Positions 1 through 5,231 of a stretch of DNA of 7,903 nucleotides are shown piece after piece. Position numbers and translations under genes: made by a program. The notes below the pieces were generated by a model. That model worked only from the letters and a program-made list of their open reading frames with translations, had not been told where the DNA came from and made no database searches. Each line of letters opens with the position of its first letter. Position 1 is the first letter of the stretch. This stretch comes from Synechococcales cyanobacterium 340R_concoct_173_sub (GTDB lineage Bacteria; Cyanobacteriota; Cyanobacteriia; Leptolyngbyales; Leptolyngbyaceae). Location: the NCBI GenBank assembly GCA_025354065.1, contig JANXNM010000624.1, positions 1 to 7,903 on the forward strand, in the 5' to 3' direction.

Positions 1-1
1 T

Positions 2-424
2 ACCGATGTATTTAAAGCGGGAGCCAGCTACTACGGCGTAAGCGATTTGACGGTATTGGCAGAAGATACCCACAAGTTTGAATCTCGTTATCTAGATAGT
101 CTGATTGGGGCTTATCCAGCTCAGGCTGAGGTCTATAAGAGTCGATCGCCGATTAATGCCATCGACCAACTGTCTTGCCCAATTATTTTTTTCCAGGGTG
201 ATGAAGATAAAATTGTTCCGCCCAATCAAGCGGAATTGATGGTGAATGCATTGAAGGAGAAGGGTTTGCCTGTGGCGTATTTATTGTTTGAAGGGGAGCA
301 GCACGGCTTCCGAAAGGCGGAAAATATCAGACGATCGATCGATGGGGAGTTTTATTTTTATTCCCGCGTGTTTGGCTTTGTTCCCGCAGAAGAATTGCCA
401 GAGATTGCGATCGCGAACCTCTAA
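2..424 (+). CDS. S9 family serine peptidase, C-terminal part (prolyl oligopeptidase / acylaminoacyl-peptidase type), 5' end outside window
   Basis: The frame is open from the first bases of the window to TAA at 422-424, giving about 140 residues. They match the C-terminal half of the alpha/beta-hydrolase catalytic domain of S9 peptidases, which cleave short peptides or acylated N-terminal residues in the cytoplasm. Seen in the sequence: a [10 protein letters not shown] segment near the start, then [16 protein letters not shown], which carries the catalytic-Asp loop, and [10 protein letters not shown] with the catalytic His, followed by the usual final amphipathic helix. The nucleophile Ser (GxSxGG) would lie upstream of the window. 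A TTG at 47 is internal to the domain and is not a plausible start. The gene ends normally and shows no decay, so it forms the intact left border of the accessory region. The exact substrate class is not resolvable. Confidence 0.88.
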   Translation, partial: TDVFKAGASYYGVSDLTVLAEDTHKFESRYLDSLIGAYPAQAEVYKSRSPINAIDQLSCPIIFFQGDEDKIVPPNQAELMVNALKEKGLPVAYLLFEGEQHGFRKAENIRRSIDGEFYFYSRVFGFVPAEELPEIAIANL

Positions 425-463
425 GAGCCAATTAGGCGGCTAATTTTGTCAGCTAAAGTATTT

Positions 464-523
464 GCAAGTAATAGACGTTACCTCGTGATTACAGTGTACG
501 AAGTTACTGCCTTTGAGGGTTGA
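464..523 (+). pseudogene. Remnant of the C-terminus of a DUF4258-like toxin
   Basis: Just upstream of the YgiT-like gene, a frame ending in TGA at 521-523 reads NRRYLVITVYEVTAFEG. I recognise this as similar to the final strand of DUF4258 proteins, which typically end in a VITVYEP-type segment and are encoded directly before YgiT/MqsA-type antitoxins. Only about 20 recognisable residues remain. Further upstream the frame runs straight into the stop of the S9 peptidase gene, so the body of the toxin is missing. The 4-base gap to the next ATG is the spacing expected for such an operon. The match is short, so this is an inference supported mainly by context. Confidence 0.45.
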
Positions 524-527
524 TCTT

Positions 528-766
528 ATGTATGGATATCAATGCGAGTATTGTGAGGGTACGGTTCAGCCTCGTACCGTGAAGCGTTTAAGCATCGCGA
601 TGGGTTTGTAATTTTGGAGAATGTGTCGATTGGGGTCTGCGAGAACTGCGGCAATCGATATTATTCAGCGGATATTTTGCACGGTGTTCATGCGGTGGCG
701 ACGGGCGCGAAGACAGCGGAACGGACCGAGGCGATTCCGGTTGCTCATTTGGATTTGGCGGCTTGA
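528..766 (+). pseudogene. YgiT-type (MqsA-like) zinc-finger antitoxin, frameshifted
   Basis: ATG at 528 opens MYGYQCEYCEGTVQPRTV, the N-terminus of YgiT-type zinc-finger proteins, with the first CxxC (residues 6-9). After about 18 codons this frame leaves the family and stops at 609-611. From 581 a different frame continues the family exactly: EAFKHRDGFVILENV, then GVCENCGNRYYSADILH with the second CxxC, ending TGA at 764-766. Related proteins have roughly V-E-R-E-A-F at the junction, so about 7 bases, perhaps lost between short GAA-containing repeats, would explain the break. An intact protein would neutralise a DUF4258/MqsR-like toxin and repress its own operon. Here the toxin is also only a remnant, so both partners appear dead. 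A sequencing error at 579-583 is the alternative, but loss of the toxin argues for true decay. Confidence 0.75.
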
Positions 767-870
767 CGATCGGTTCTATGATTTTGATGCTGGAATCGTT
801 TTGCACTTCCATTGGAATTGCACATGAGCGGGGTGACTGTACAAAGATAATGATGTCAAAATAGGAAGAT

Positions 871-906
871 ATGAAATCAAAGATTAAAGATTCGAGGATA
901 AAGTGA
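871..906 (+). other. Possible 11-codon leader ORF overlapping the nuclease-like gene start
   Basis: ATG at 871 follows a purine-rich AGGAAG (863-868) and reads 11 codons to TGA at 904-906. The TGA overlaps the GTG start at 903 as GTGA. This arrangement would allow translational coupling of the GTG-initiated downstream gene. The peptide itself is lysine-rich and has no recognisable family. It may be fortuitous. Confidence 0.3.
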
Positions 907-1655
907 AAAAAACGTTGTTGTATGGAAAAGCAGAAAGAGAATATCCTTGGTCTGATGGATTTTCAGTTAAATCAGATGGGACGATAGATTTTAAAATATC
1001 TGGAATCAATCAACTATCATTTGAGGATAATAAGGATATTACTTGGAGCAGTCTTCTTGCCTCGGAATTAATCATCTTGGCCACTTCAGAAGAAATATTG
1101 CGAACAAAATCTGATAGTTTTGATAGGGATACACCTTTTGGCTATGATGCCTATATTTCGCGTCTCTGGAATAAGCTGGAAAGTTACTGCAATGATAAAT
1201 CTCCTATTGAGAAAGATTTCCTAAATCTATACATTCGGATGTGCTGTATCAACGATGATTTTCATGAAGGAGCATTTGATCCAGCTATGATTCCTAACGT
1301 ATATATTAACTGGAATTTCTCGAAAGAGGAGAGGAATAAAAGAGAAAAACCCTACATTGTAGATTTCGTATTTAAGAGTTCCTGGTTTGGCACTAATAAT
1401 CTTACTATTGTTGAGATTGATGGTCCATCCCACTATGCTGATTATGACTCTTCAAATAGGAAATATATTGTTTCTGAAAAACGATATGTAGATCATCTAA
1501 AGAAAGATCGATGGCTAAGAAGTCAGGGATTTAATGTATTTAGAATAGGTAACAGCGAAATTACAGATATTACATCTCTACCAAAAGATGATCAAGATGA
1601 GGCTTTCTACGACTTTTTCCGAGATGTGTTTTATGCTGGGATTCACAGACGGTAA
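903..1655 (+). CDS. Putative PD-(D/E)XK (DUF559/Vsr-like) endonuclease, orphan
   Basis: A 250-residue protein starting at GTG 903. An in-frame TAA at 885-887 leaves no other standard start, and GAGGA at 894-898 is a possible ribosome site. The N-terminal 90 residues are not recognised. The C-terminal part has the spacing of a restriction-endonuclease-like fold: SPIEKDF (Glu103) on the first helix, IVDFVF (Asp154), IVEIDGPSHY (Glu171, Asp173, His177), then KKDRWLRSQGFNVFRI (201-215), the K/D-R-x-L-x-x-x-G-x-x-V-x-R signature typical of DUF559 and Vsr-like proteins. Such domains cut or nick DNA in repair, restriction or mobile elements. The gene is clearly AT-richer than its neighbours, lacks the GCGATCGC-type words, and has no methylase or helicase beside it. 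This suggests recent transfer. Its biological role is unknown. Confidence 0.6.
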   Translation: MKKTLLYGKAEREYPWSDGFSVKSDGTIDFKISGINQLSFEDNKDITWSSLLASELIILATSEEILRTKSDSFDRDTPFGYDAYISRLWNKLESYCNDKSPIEKDFLNLYIRMCCINDDFHEGAFDPAMIPNVYINWNFSKEERNKREKPYIVDFVFKSSWFGTNNLTIVEIDGPSHYADYDSSNRKYIVSEKRYVDHLKKDRWLRSQGFNVFRIGNSEITDITSLPKDDQDEAFYDFFRDVFYAGIHRR

Positions 1656-1734
1656 GATGATCTATGTCAGTTCACAACCTACTTTTAGACTGTACTCTTT
1701 ACCATTTCTCGCCCATTCCGAAGTCGCCCACAGC

Positions 1735-1920
1735 TCCACTATCAGAACTCCCACTAATGCCCAAGCCACCATTCGTCGCCAAGCGTTTGATTGCTGCATC
1801 ACTCAACTTATTACCAGAATTTATACCTAATTATGATAGAAAATTCTGTAAAAGTACGCAGACCCCTCTAAAGTCGATCGCCCTATCTCAAATCTCCAAA
1901 AGCGTCAACGATTTAATTAC
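1735..1920. repeat. Diverged direct repeat, copy A (downstream of ParE-like toxin)
   Basis: This stretch aligns almost end to end, with very few gaps, to 2635-2820. The best-conserved core is 33 bp at 1776-1808, with one mismatch to 2674-2706; it begins TCGCCAAGCGTTTGATTGC. A second block, ATCTCCAAAAGCGTCAACG around 1892-1910, matches ATATCCAAAAGCGCCAACG around 2792-2810. On the minus strand both copies begin with similar peptide traces (VIKSLTLLEI-stop here, VIEALALLDM-stop in copy B) and later share LSDAAIKRLA. They may therefore be remnants of a duplicated coding end. The two copies bracket the ParDE-like operon. No insertion-sequence features are seen. Confidence 0.75.
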
Positions 1921-1941
1921 CATACGCTCATCCACGATCGA

Positions 1942-2292
1942 CTACTCAACCGAAAAATCACCTTGAAACAGCATTTCTAAATCCCTCGCTCCCTGAATGA
2001 TTCGGAGAACTTCGATCGTCAACGATCGATTATCATCCTGTCCATGCGTCAAGAGTCGATAAAAAATCAGATACTCCGCAAATCCCTTGACCTGCCACCA
2101 TCGAACTTCGATCGAAATATTTGAGAACTTGCGCACTTTTCCAATTTTAGGATAGGCTAACGACTGATTAAATGTCATTTCACAGGCATCATAGAACTGA
2201 ATTCCTAGTTCAACTCCAAACTTCTCTGCAATGAACAAGGCTTCTGCATCAATATCCAGATCAGCCCCAGCATTAATTCGTAATTGATTCAC
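1942..2292 (-). CDS. ParE/RelE-superfamily toxin
   Basis: A 116-residue protein of the ParE-like branch of the RelE/ParE superfamily. These toxins inhibit DNA gyrase or cleave ribosome-bound mRNA; which of the two cannot be told here. Diagnostic segments are the N-terminal helices (AGADLDIDAEALFIAEKFGV), the central strand EVRWWQVKGFAEYLIFYRLL (62-81) and the terminal IEVLRIIQGARDLEMLF (93-109), which matches the VLRxxHGARDL pattern of ParE proteins. The start is GTG at 2292-2290. It overlaps, as GTGA, the stop that the upstream antitoxin would use if its frameshift were corrected, which strongly supports this start. The length is slightly above the usual 95-105 residues because of a loop insertion (HGQDDNRS). 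The toxin reads as intact while its antitoxin does not. Confidence 0.85.
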   Translation of the reverse strand: MNQLRINAGADLDIDAEALFIAEKFGVELGIQFYDACEMTFNQSLAYPKIGKVRKFSNISIEVRWWQVKGFAEYLIFYRLLTHGQDDNRSLTIEVLRIIQGARDLEMLFQGDFSVE

Positions 2293-2550
2293 GAGTTGAT
2301 GCCCTGAAAACGCGATTGAAGATTTTGGCGCTTAGTTTTCCAGTACTGGGGCGTAACTTCGATCGACTCATCCATCTTTAACGCCTACGAGCATTGTCTC
2401 AAGCTTTGCCTCCTCGTGGCATCTTTGTTCTTCTCGAACTAGCTCATAAAAATAATCGCTTGCAGTACTGAAATGACCATCCTGCACACGAGACTCAATA
2501 TAGTCACTCAACGATTTTGGAATCGAAATGTTGAGAGAAGTCATTGCCAT
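2289..2550 (-). pseudogene. ParD/CopG-type antitoxin with a +1 frameshift near its 3' end
   Basis: ATG at 2550-2548 gives MAMTSLNISIPKSLSDYIES followed by DGHFSTASDYFYELVREEQ, the ribbon-helix-helix DNA-binding part of ParD-like antitoxins. As read, it stops at 2368-2370 after 60 residues (ending VGVKDG). Skipping one base at about 2373 gives DESIEVTPQYWKTKRQNLQS, a typical ParD C-terminus (family form EPIEVTPEYW). That frame ends at TGA 2289-2291, overlapping the toxin GTG. The corrected protein would be 86 residues, the normal ParD length. ParD C-termini bind and neutralise ParE, so the truncated form should keep DNA binding but lose most of the toxin-binding tail. An alternative start at 2544 would remove two residues. 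The frameshift could be a sequencing error or programmed; neither can be excluded. Confidence 0.8.
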
Positions 2551-2634
2551 GATAGAAACCTGCCAAAGCAGTAAATGACGATCGATACCATTATGCCAAA
2601 CTTTTCGATCGAAATCCCATCTCCAAATTACCGT

Positions 2635-2820
2635 ACTATCAGCAATCTCACCCCTGCTCAAGCCACTATCCGATCGCCAAGCGTTTGATTGCCGCATCAC
2701 TCAACTCACTACCCAAATCTATATTCAATTATCATAGGAAATCCTCTAAAAAGACATGCAACACCCGATCGCTACTCAATCATCCCATCACATATCCAAA
2801 AGCGCCAACGCCTCAATCAC
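2635..2820. repeat. Diverged direct repeat, copy B (upstream of ParD-like antitoxin)
   Basis: This is the partner of the repeat at 1735-1920, in the same orientation and about 900 bp away. The 33-bp core is at 2674-2706. It occupies most of the 326-bp stretch between the antitoxin start and the end of the next minus-strand gene, so it may include the toxin-antitoxin promoter region. Similarity to copy A fades towards 2635. A 30-codon minus-strand frame (2788-2880) runs through its edge and overlaps the upstream gene's stop as ATGA, but I do not recognise a protein in it. Confidence 0.75.
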
Positions 2821-2830
2821 CACAGGGGCA

Positions 2831-2866
2831 AGTGCGTTGGCCAAGCCTCCCGGAGGGGGAATCGGT
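2831..2866. repeat. GC-rich palindromic element (possible small dispersed repeat)
   Basis: A compact GC-rich block contains TTGGCCAA (2837-2844, perfect palindrome) followed by CCTCC-C-GGAGG (2846-2856), ending in a G-run and AATCGGTC. It resembles in style the short palindromic elements scattered through cyanobacterial intergenic DNA. It could form a hairpin at the 3' end of the minus-strand gene that ends at 2877, but no T-tract follows, so it is not a classical terminator. Confidence 0.35.
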
Positions 2867-2876
2867 CTTAACCATT

Positions 2877-3173
2877 TCATGCAGCAATCGATGATCGTCC
2901 AAGATCCTGATTCAAAAATGCTAATGCTTTCGCTTGCATCTGTGCCAAACTTTCGCTAAGTCGATCGGGAACCAAACTTTGAACATTCTCTAACTCAGTC
3001 CCCAAATGAACAATCTCAATCAACGCTTCCGGCAACTCTAATTCCATCAACCGTGCCAAAACCTGTGGATTAAATAACCTCCGCTCCGCATCTTCAATGC
3101 TTAAACTCCCAGAGACGATGGGAGCGCGCAACCTCTCATAATGGGAATCGGCCTCACTCTTCCAAGACTTCAA
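2877..3173 (-). CDS. Hypothetical protein, partner of the XRE regulator
   Basis: A 98-residue soluble protein starting at ATG 3173-3171, overlapping the last 20 bases of the XRE regulator gene upstream; the two are almost certainly cotranscribed. I do not recognise the family. Visible features: a charged N-terminus (MKSWKSEADSHYERLR), a short SLSIEDAERRLFNPQVLARL segment, and a mostly helical remainder rich in Leu and Glu (MELELPEALIEIV, then SESLAQMQAKALAFLNQD). There is no signal peptide, membrane segment, cysteine or obvious catalytic motif. The XRE-plus-small-protein arrangement is that of a regulator with its cognate partner, possibly a toxin-antitoxin-like or stress-linked pair, but nothing in the sequence proves a toxin. 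The codon and base pattern fit the host. Confidence 0.65.
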   Translation of the reverse strand: MKSWKSEADSHYERLRAPIVSGSLSIEDAERRLFNPQVLARLMELELPEALIEIVHLGTELENVQSLVPDRLSESLAQMQAKALAFLNQDLGRSSIAA

Positions 3174-3366
3174 TCAACTCCTCGATCGACACATTAAATG
3201 CCTGCGCGATCTTATAAATTGCAGAGAGATCAACTGTATTTAAGACTTCTCGATTGACATAGCTTTTGATCGTATTGTAATTCACGCCAGAGCGATCGGA
3301 CAATTCGCGCAACGACCAACCACGAGCGATCGCCACTTCTCGGATTTTCAGACGAACATAACCCAT
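3154..3366 (-). CDS. XRE-family helix-turn-helix transcriptional regulator
   Basis: A 70-residue single-domain DNA-binding protein. ATG at 3366-3364 is chosen because the family begins MGYVRLKIREVAIARGWSLR. An upstream frame extension to 3447 would add residues unlike the family and would cover the promoter. The helix-turn-helix runs through SLRELSDRSGVNYNTIKSYV (18-37), followed by DLSAIYKIAQAFNVSIEELI (47-65), the classical Cro/C1-type C-terminal helices. It overlaps the next gene by 20 bp. A perfect 16-bp palindrome lies 16-31 bp before its start codon, which suggests autoregulation and control of the divergent gene at 3491. It could serve as the antitoxin or repressor of its partner. Confidence 0.88.
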   Translation of the reverse strand: MGYVRLKIREVAIARGWSLRELSDRSGVNYNTIKSYVNREVLNTVDLSAIYKIAQAFNVSIEELIEVLEE

Positions 3367-3374
3367 TGCCGCAC

Positions 3375-3403
3375 TTGACAAGGTTGCATATGCAACCGAG
3401 AAT
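3375..3403 (+). promoter_or_regulatory. Divergent promoter with a consensus -35 box
   Basis: TTGACA (3375-3380) is followed by a 17-bp spacer and GAGAAT (3398-3403; 4 of 6 matches to TATAAT). It points to the gene starting at 3491. The spacer is filled almost exactly by the palindromic operator at 3382-3397, so a bound repressor would block polymerase. Confidence 0.5.
3382..3397. promoter_or_regulatory. Perfect 16-bp palindromic operator candidate
   Basis: GGTTGCATATGCAACC is identical to its reverse complement. It lies immediately upstream of the XRE regulator start and between the -35 and -10 boxes of the divergent promoter. A dimeric helix-turn-helix repressor such as the adjacent XRE protein is the obvious candidate ligand. 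The binding itself is inferred. Confidence 0.65.
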
Positions 3404-3490
3404 GATTTTACTGAACAAACGCGACCAGATTTTTGCCTAGGAAACACAGGTCCAATCGCGATTGCCTACCCAAATAGGAGTAATGAAATT

Positions 3491-3715
3491 ATGATACCAG
3501 TGTCTCAGCCTTTGGTTGCGGCGGAGTTTCTGCATGGCTATTATCGCGCATCGATCATGCCTTGGTGTGTCGTGCAACTGCTGTCCGATGCTCAACGAAC
3601 GATCGTCGCCCGCTTTCGCAAACGGAATGATGCCACCGCCCATCTTCAGGCGTTACAACGACTCCATCCACGGGCAACTTACGAAGTGATCTTTATGCCA
3701 CCTGAACCGAACTAG
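3491..3715 (+). CDS. Small conserved-looking cyanobacterial hypothetical protein
   Basis: A 74-residue protein starting at ATG 3491 with AGGAG at 3476-3480. An ATG at 3483 opens only a three-codon frame whose TGA overlaps this start. The sequence (EFLHGYYRASIMPWCVVQLL, then IVARFRKRNDATAHLQALQR and a final YEVIFMP strand) resembles small cyanobacterial proteins of unknown function that I recall only in general form. It looks like a compact alpha/beta domain without membrane segments. The gene is divergent from the XRE regulator and shares its control region, so it may be a target of that repressor. Function unknown. Confidence 0.6.
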   Translation: MIPVSQPLVAAEFLHGYYRASIMPWCVVQLLSDAQRTIVARFRKRNDATAHLQALQRLHPRATYEVIFMPPEPN

Positions 3716-3724
3716 CCAAATCCT

Positions 3725-4034
3725 ATGGACGATCGACTTCTCCTGCTCAGGACCGATCGTCCACAGGCGCAATACGCGGATGGCCTGACCTTTTACTTTG
3801 TCCATACCAAACGGGGCAAAATCGCCATGGATGCGATGAAAATCCTGCCTCAGTTTAAGGGGATCTCGAACCATGACGGGTTGAAAAGCTATGCCCAATA
3901 TTGGTTCAAGTATTCATGGGCGATCTTATTTCGTCCATACCAACGGCCTGAGTAGTGACCAGCTAAATCAGGAAGGGACAGAGAATTATTTTCTGCCCCT
4001 TGCTAAACGAGGGATTATCTGTGATTATAGATAA
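3725..4034 (+). pseudogene. IS66-family transposase fragment, frameshifted
   Basis: An open frame from 3725 to a TAG at 3953-3955 contains LTFYFVHTKRGKIAMDAMKI followed by LPQFKGISNHDGLKSYAQY. This matches the IS66 transposase core (YxxHxKRGxxAxDAxGILPxFxG...HDGWxxY), including the second catalytic Asp of the DDE triad in HDG (residue 51). Family members continue with CxHxLCNxHHLREL. A comparable trace (IHGRSYFVHTNGLS, from about 3912) appears in another frame, which runs to TAA at about 4032, so a frameshift lies around 3890-3912. The first Asp, the final Glu and the zinc-binding N-terminus are missing, and no terminal inverted repeats were found. It cannot transpose. The boundaries are approximate. 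Confidence 0.6.
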
Positions 4035-4048
4035 GGCTTAAAAAGCAC

Positions 4049-4121
4049 GGATGACTGGCGCAATCGGTAGCGCATCGGACTCTTAATCCGCTGGTTCTGG
4101 GTTCGAGTCCCAGGTCATCCA
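4049..4121 (+). tRNA. tRNA-Lys (anticodon CUU)
   Basis: A complete cloverleaf can be drawn. The acceptor stem is GGATGAC/GTCATCC. The D arm is GCGC-AATCGGTA-GCGC. The anticodon stem is TCGGA/TCCGC around loop CTCTTAA, giving anticodon CTT (reads AAG). The variable loop is 5 nt and the T arm is CTGGG-TTCGAGT-CCCAG, with discriminator A. The outermost anticodon-stem pair is a T-C mismatch. CCA is not encoded. The length of 73 nt is normal. Confidence 0.93.
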
Positions 4122-4141
4122 TCAGAGCAATTCTAAATTTA

Positions 4142-4166
4142 TTGATTTTAGGATTGTTGATTTTAG
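4142..4166. repeat. Short direct repeat between tRNA-Lys and ispD
   Basis: TTGATTTTAG occurs at 4142-4151 and again at 4157-4166 (period 15) in an AT-rich spacer. This looks like slippage or a fortuitous repeat; no function is implied. Confidence 0.4.
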
Positions 4167-4203
4167 AGTTACTGACGTTAGATTTTCGATCGGGTGTAGA
4201 TTT

Positions 4204-4881
4204 GTGCATTTATTGATTCCTTCGGCAGGTTCGGGGCGGCGGATGGCTAGCGATCGCAACAAAATGTTGTTGGTAGTGAATGGTCGTTCTATTTTGGCTT
4301 GGACCTTGTTGATTGCGGAACGATCGCAGAGTATTCGTTGGATTGGGATTGTGGGGCAGCTCCATGATTTTGAAGATTTTCAGATCATTACTGATTCACT
4401 AGCCCTAACTAAACCTGTTGTATTGATTGTTGGCGGAGATACTCGCCAAGCCTCGGTACATAATGGCCTGAAGGCACTGCCGACTGATGCTTGCCAGGTA
4501 TTAATTCACGATGGGGCCAGATGTTTGGCAACAGCCGACTTGTTCGATCGGTGTGCGGCGGCGCTTCAAACAGTTGAGGGGTTGATTGCGGCCATTTCGG
4601 TGAAAGATACAATTAAAGTAGTTGACGAAAATCGATTGATTGTGGAGACTCCCGATCGGGCGAATCTTTGGGCCGCACAGACTCCGCAAGGGTTTCAAGT
4701 TGAGTTATTGAAAAAGTGTCATGCTGAAGCAGAAGCAAAGGGTTGGAATGTGACCGATGATGCGGCGTTGTTTGAAAAATGTGGACTGCCCGTTCATATT
4801 GTATTGGGCGAAGAAACGAATCTAAAAGTGACAACCCCAGTTGATTTGACAATTGCAGCATTCATTTTGAGCGATCGTTAA
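4204..4881 (+). CDS. ispD: 2-C-methyl-D-erythritol 4-phosphate cytidylyltransferase
   Basis: A 225-residue enzyme of the MEP isoprenoid pathway. It transfers CMP from CTP to 2-C-methyl-D-erythritol 4-phosphate in the cytoplasm, which in cyanobacteria feeds carotenoid, phytol and quinone synthesis. The family motifs are present in order: nucleotide-binding LIPSAGSGRRM (4-14) with Lys20, GGDTRQASVHNGL (77-89), VLIHDGARC (99-107), VKDTIK (133-138), AAQTPQGF (157-164), TDDAAL (184-189) and GEETNLKVTTPVDL (202-215). The start is GTG 4204, directly before the conserved HLLIP strand; no other start lies between it and the tRNA. The ribosome site is weak. The length is normal. The gene stands alone 82 bp after tRNA-Lys, and no clear terminator follows. 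Confidence 0.95.
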   Translation: MHLLIPSAGSGRRMASDRNKMLLVVNGRSILAWTLLIAERSQSIRWIGIVGQLHDFEDFQIITDSLALTKPVVLIVGGDTRQASVHNGLKALPTDACQVLIHDGARCLATADLFDRCAAALQTVEGLIAAISVKDTIKVVDENRLIVETPDRANLWAAQTPQGFQVELLKKCHAEAEAKGWNVTDDAALFEKCGLPVHIVLGEETNLKVTTPVDLTIAAFILSDR

Positions 4882-5231
4882 ATCCAACAATATTAAAATT
4901 TCCAATACTCGATGTTCAAGTTTATAGACATTTCTAAAACTCCGTTCAGGATCATATGTCTGATACAGACTGTTGGTTGTCATCATGATTAATCGATAGG
5001 CTAATTTTTATCAATTGTAGGCAGCATTAATCACCCGTCTAGCACGATCGGGTAATCTTTTAAAGGTTCGTCCGACATTTCCGACATGAGATTATTGGGA
5101 TGGTTCACGCATTGTTATTGCACTTAGTAAAATTGAGATGAGTTTCTGAGCAATCTTTACTTGGTAATATTCGAGTTAATGTATTATTAACCGTCACGAA
5201 CTAATTTTAGAACAGGATAGTTGCACGTTTG
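4882..5231. other. Intergenic region without recognisable gene, upstream of the channel gene
   Basis: About 350 bp of AT-rich DNA. I see no credible coding frame and no clear terminator for ispD. There is a close direct repeat TCCGACAT at 5071-5078 and 5080-5087, and a TATTAT hexamer at 5182-5187 that could be a -10 box. Upstream hexamers (TTTACT, TTACTT near 5156-5162) are spaced poorly, so no promoter is claimed. AGGAT at 5214-5218 is a possible, slightly distant, ribosome site for the next gene. The length of this leader leaves room for regulated expression of the channel. Confidence 0.5.

Noticed and set aside
588..812. Minus-strand 74-aa open frame opposite the YgiT remnant
   Set aside because: It lies antisense to a recognisable zinc-finger coding sequence, is Pro/Ser-rich without family resemblance, and is best explained as a shadow.
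1664..1966. Plus-strand 100-aa frame and the minus-strand LSDAAIKRLA frame through repeat A
   Set aside because: Neither has a family match or a ribosome site. The minus frame is bounded by stops and in repeat B it is interrupted, so I treat both as non-coding repeat remnants.
2551..2700. N-terminal extension of the ParD-like antitoxin to 2700
   Set aside because: The extra 50 residues come from repeat B and do not resemble the family. ParD proteins begin at the MTSLNIS-type segment.
3727..3762. Inverted repeat GGACGATCG / CGATCGTCC after the 3491 gene, considered as a terminator
   Set aside because: The 18-nt loop and absence of a T-tract argue against it. The arms are built from the GATCG word common in this genome, and it lies within the IS66-like frame.
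4015..4209. Minus-strand 64-aa open frame
   Set aside because: It is antisense to tRNA-Lys and is the usual spurious frame produced by tRNA genes.
5071..5087. TCCGACAT direct repeat as a regulator-binding site
   Set aside because: Only two 8-bp copies, 9 bp apart and about 145 bp before the start codon. It is noted in the intergenic entry but is too weak to call.
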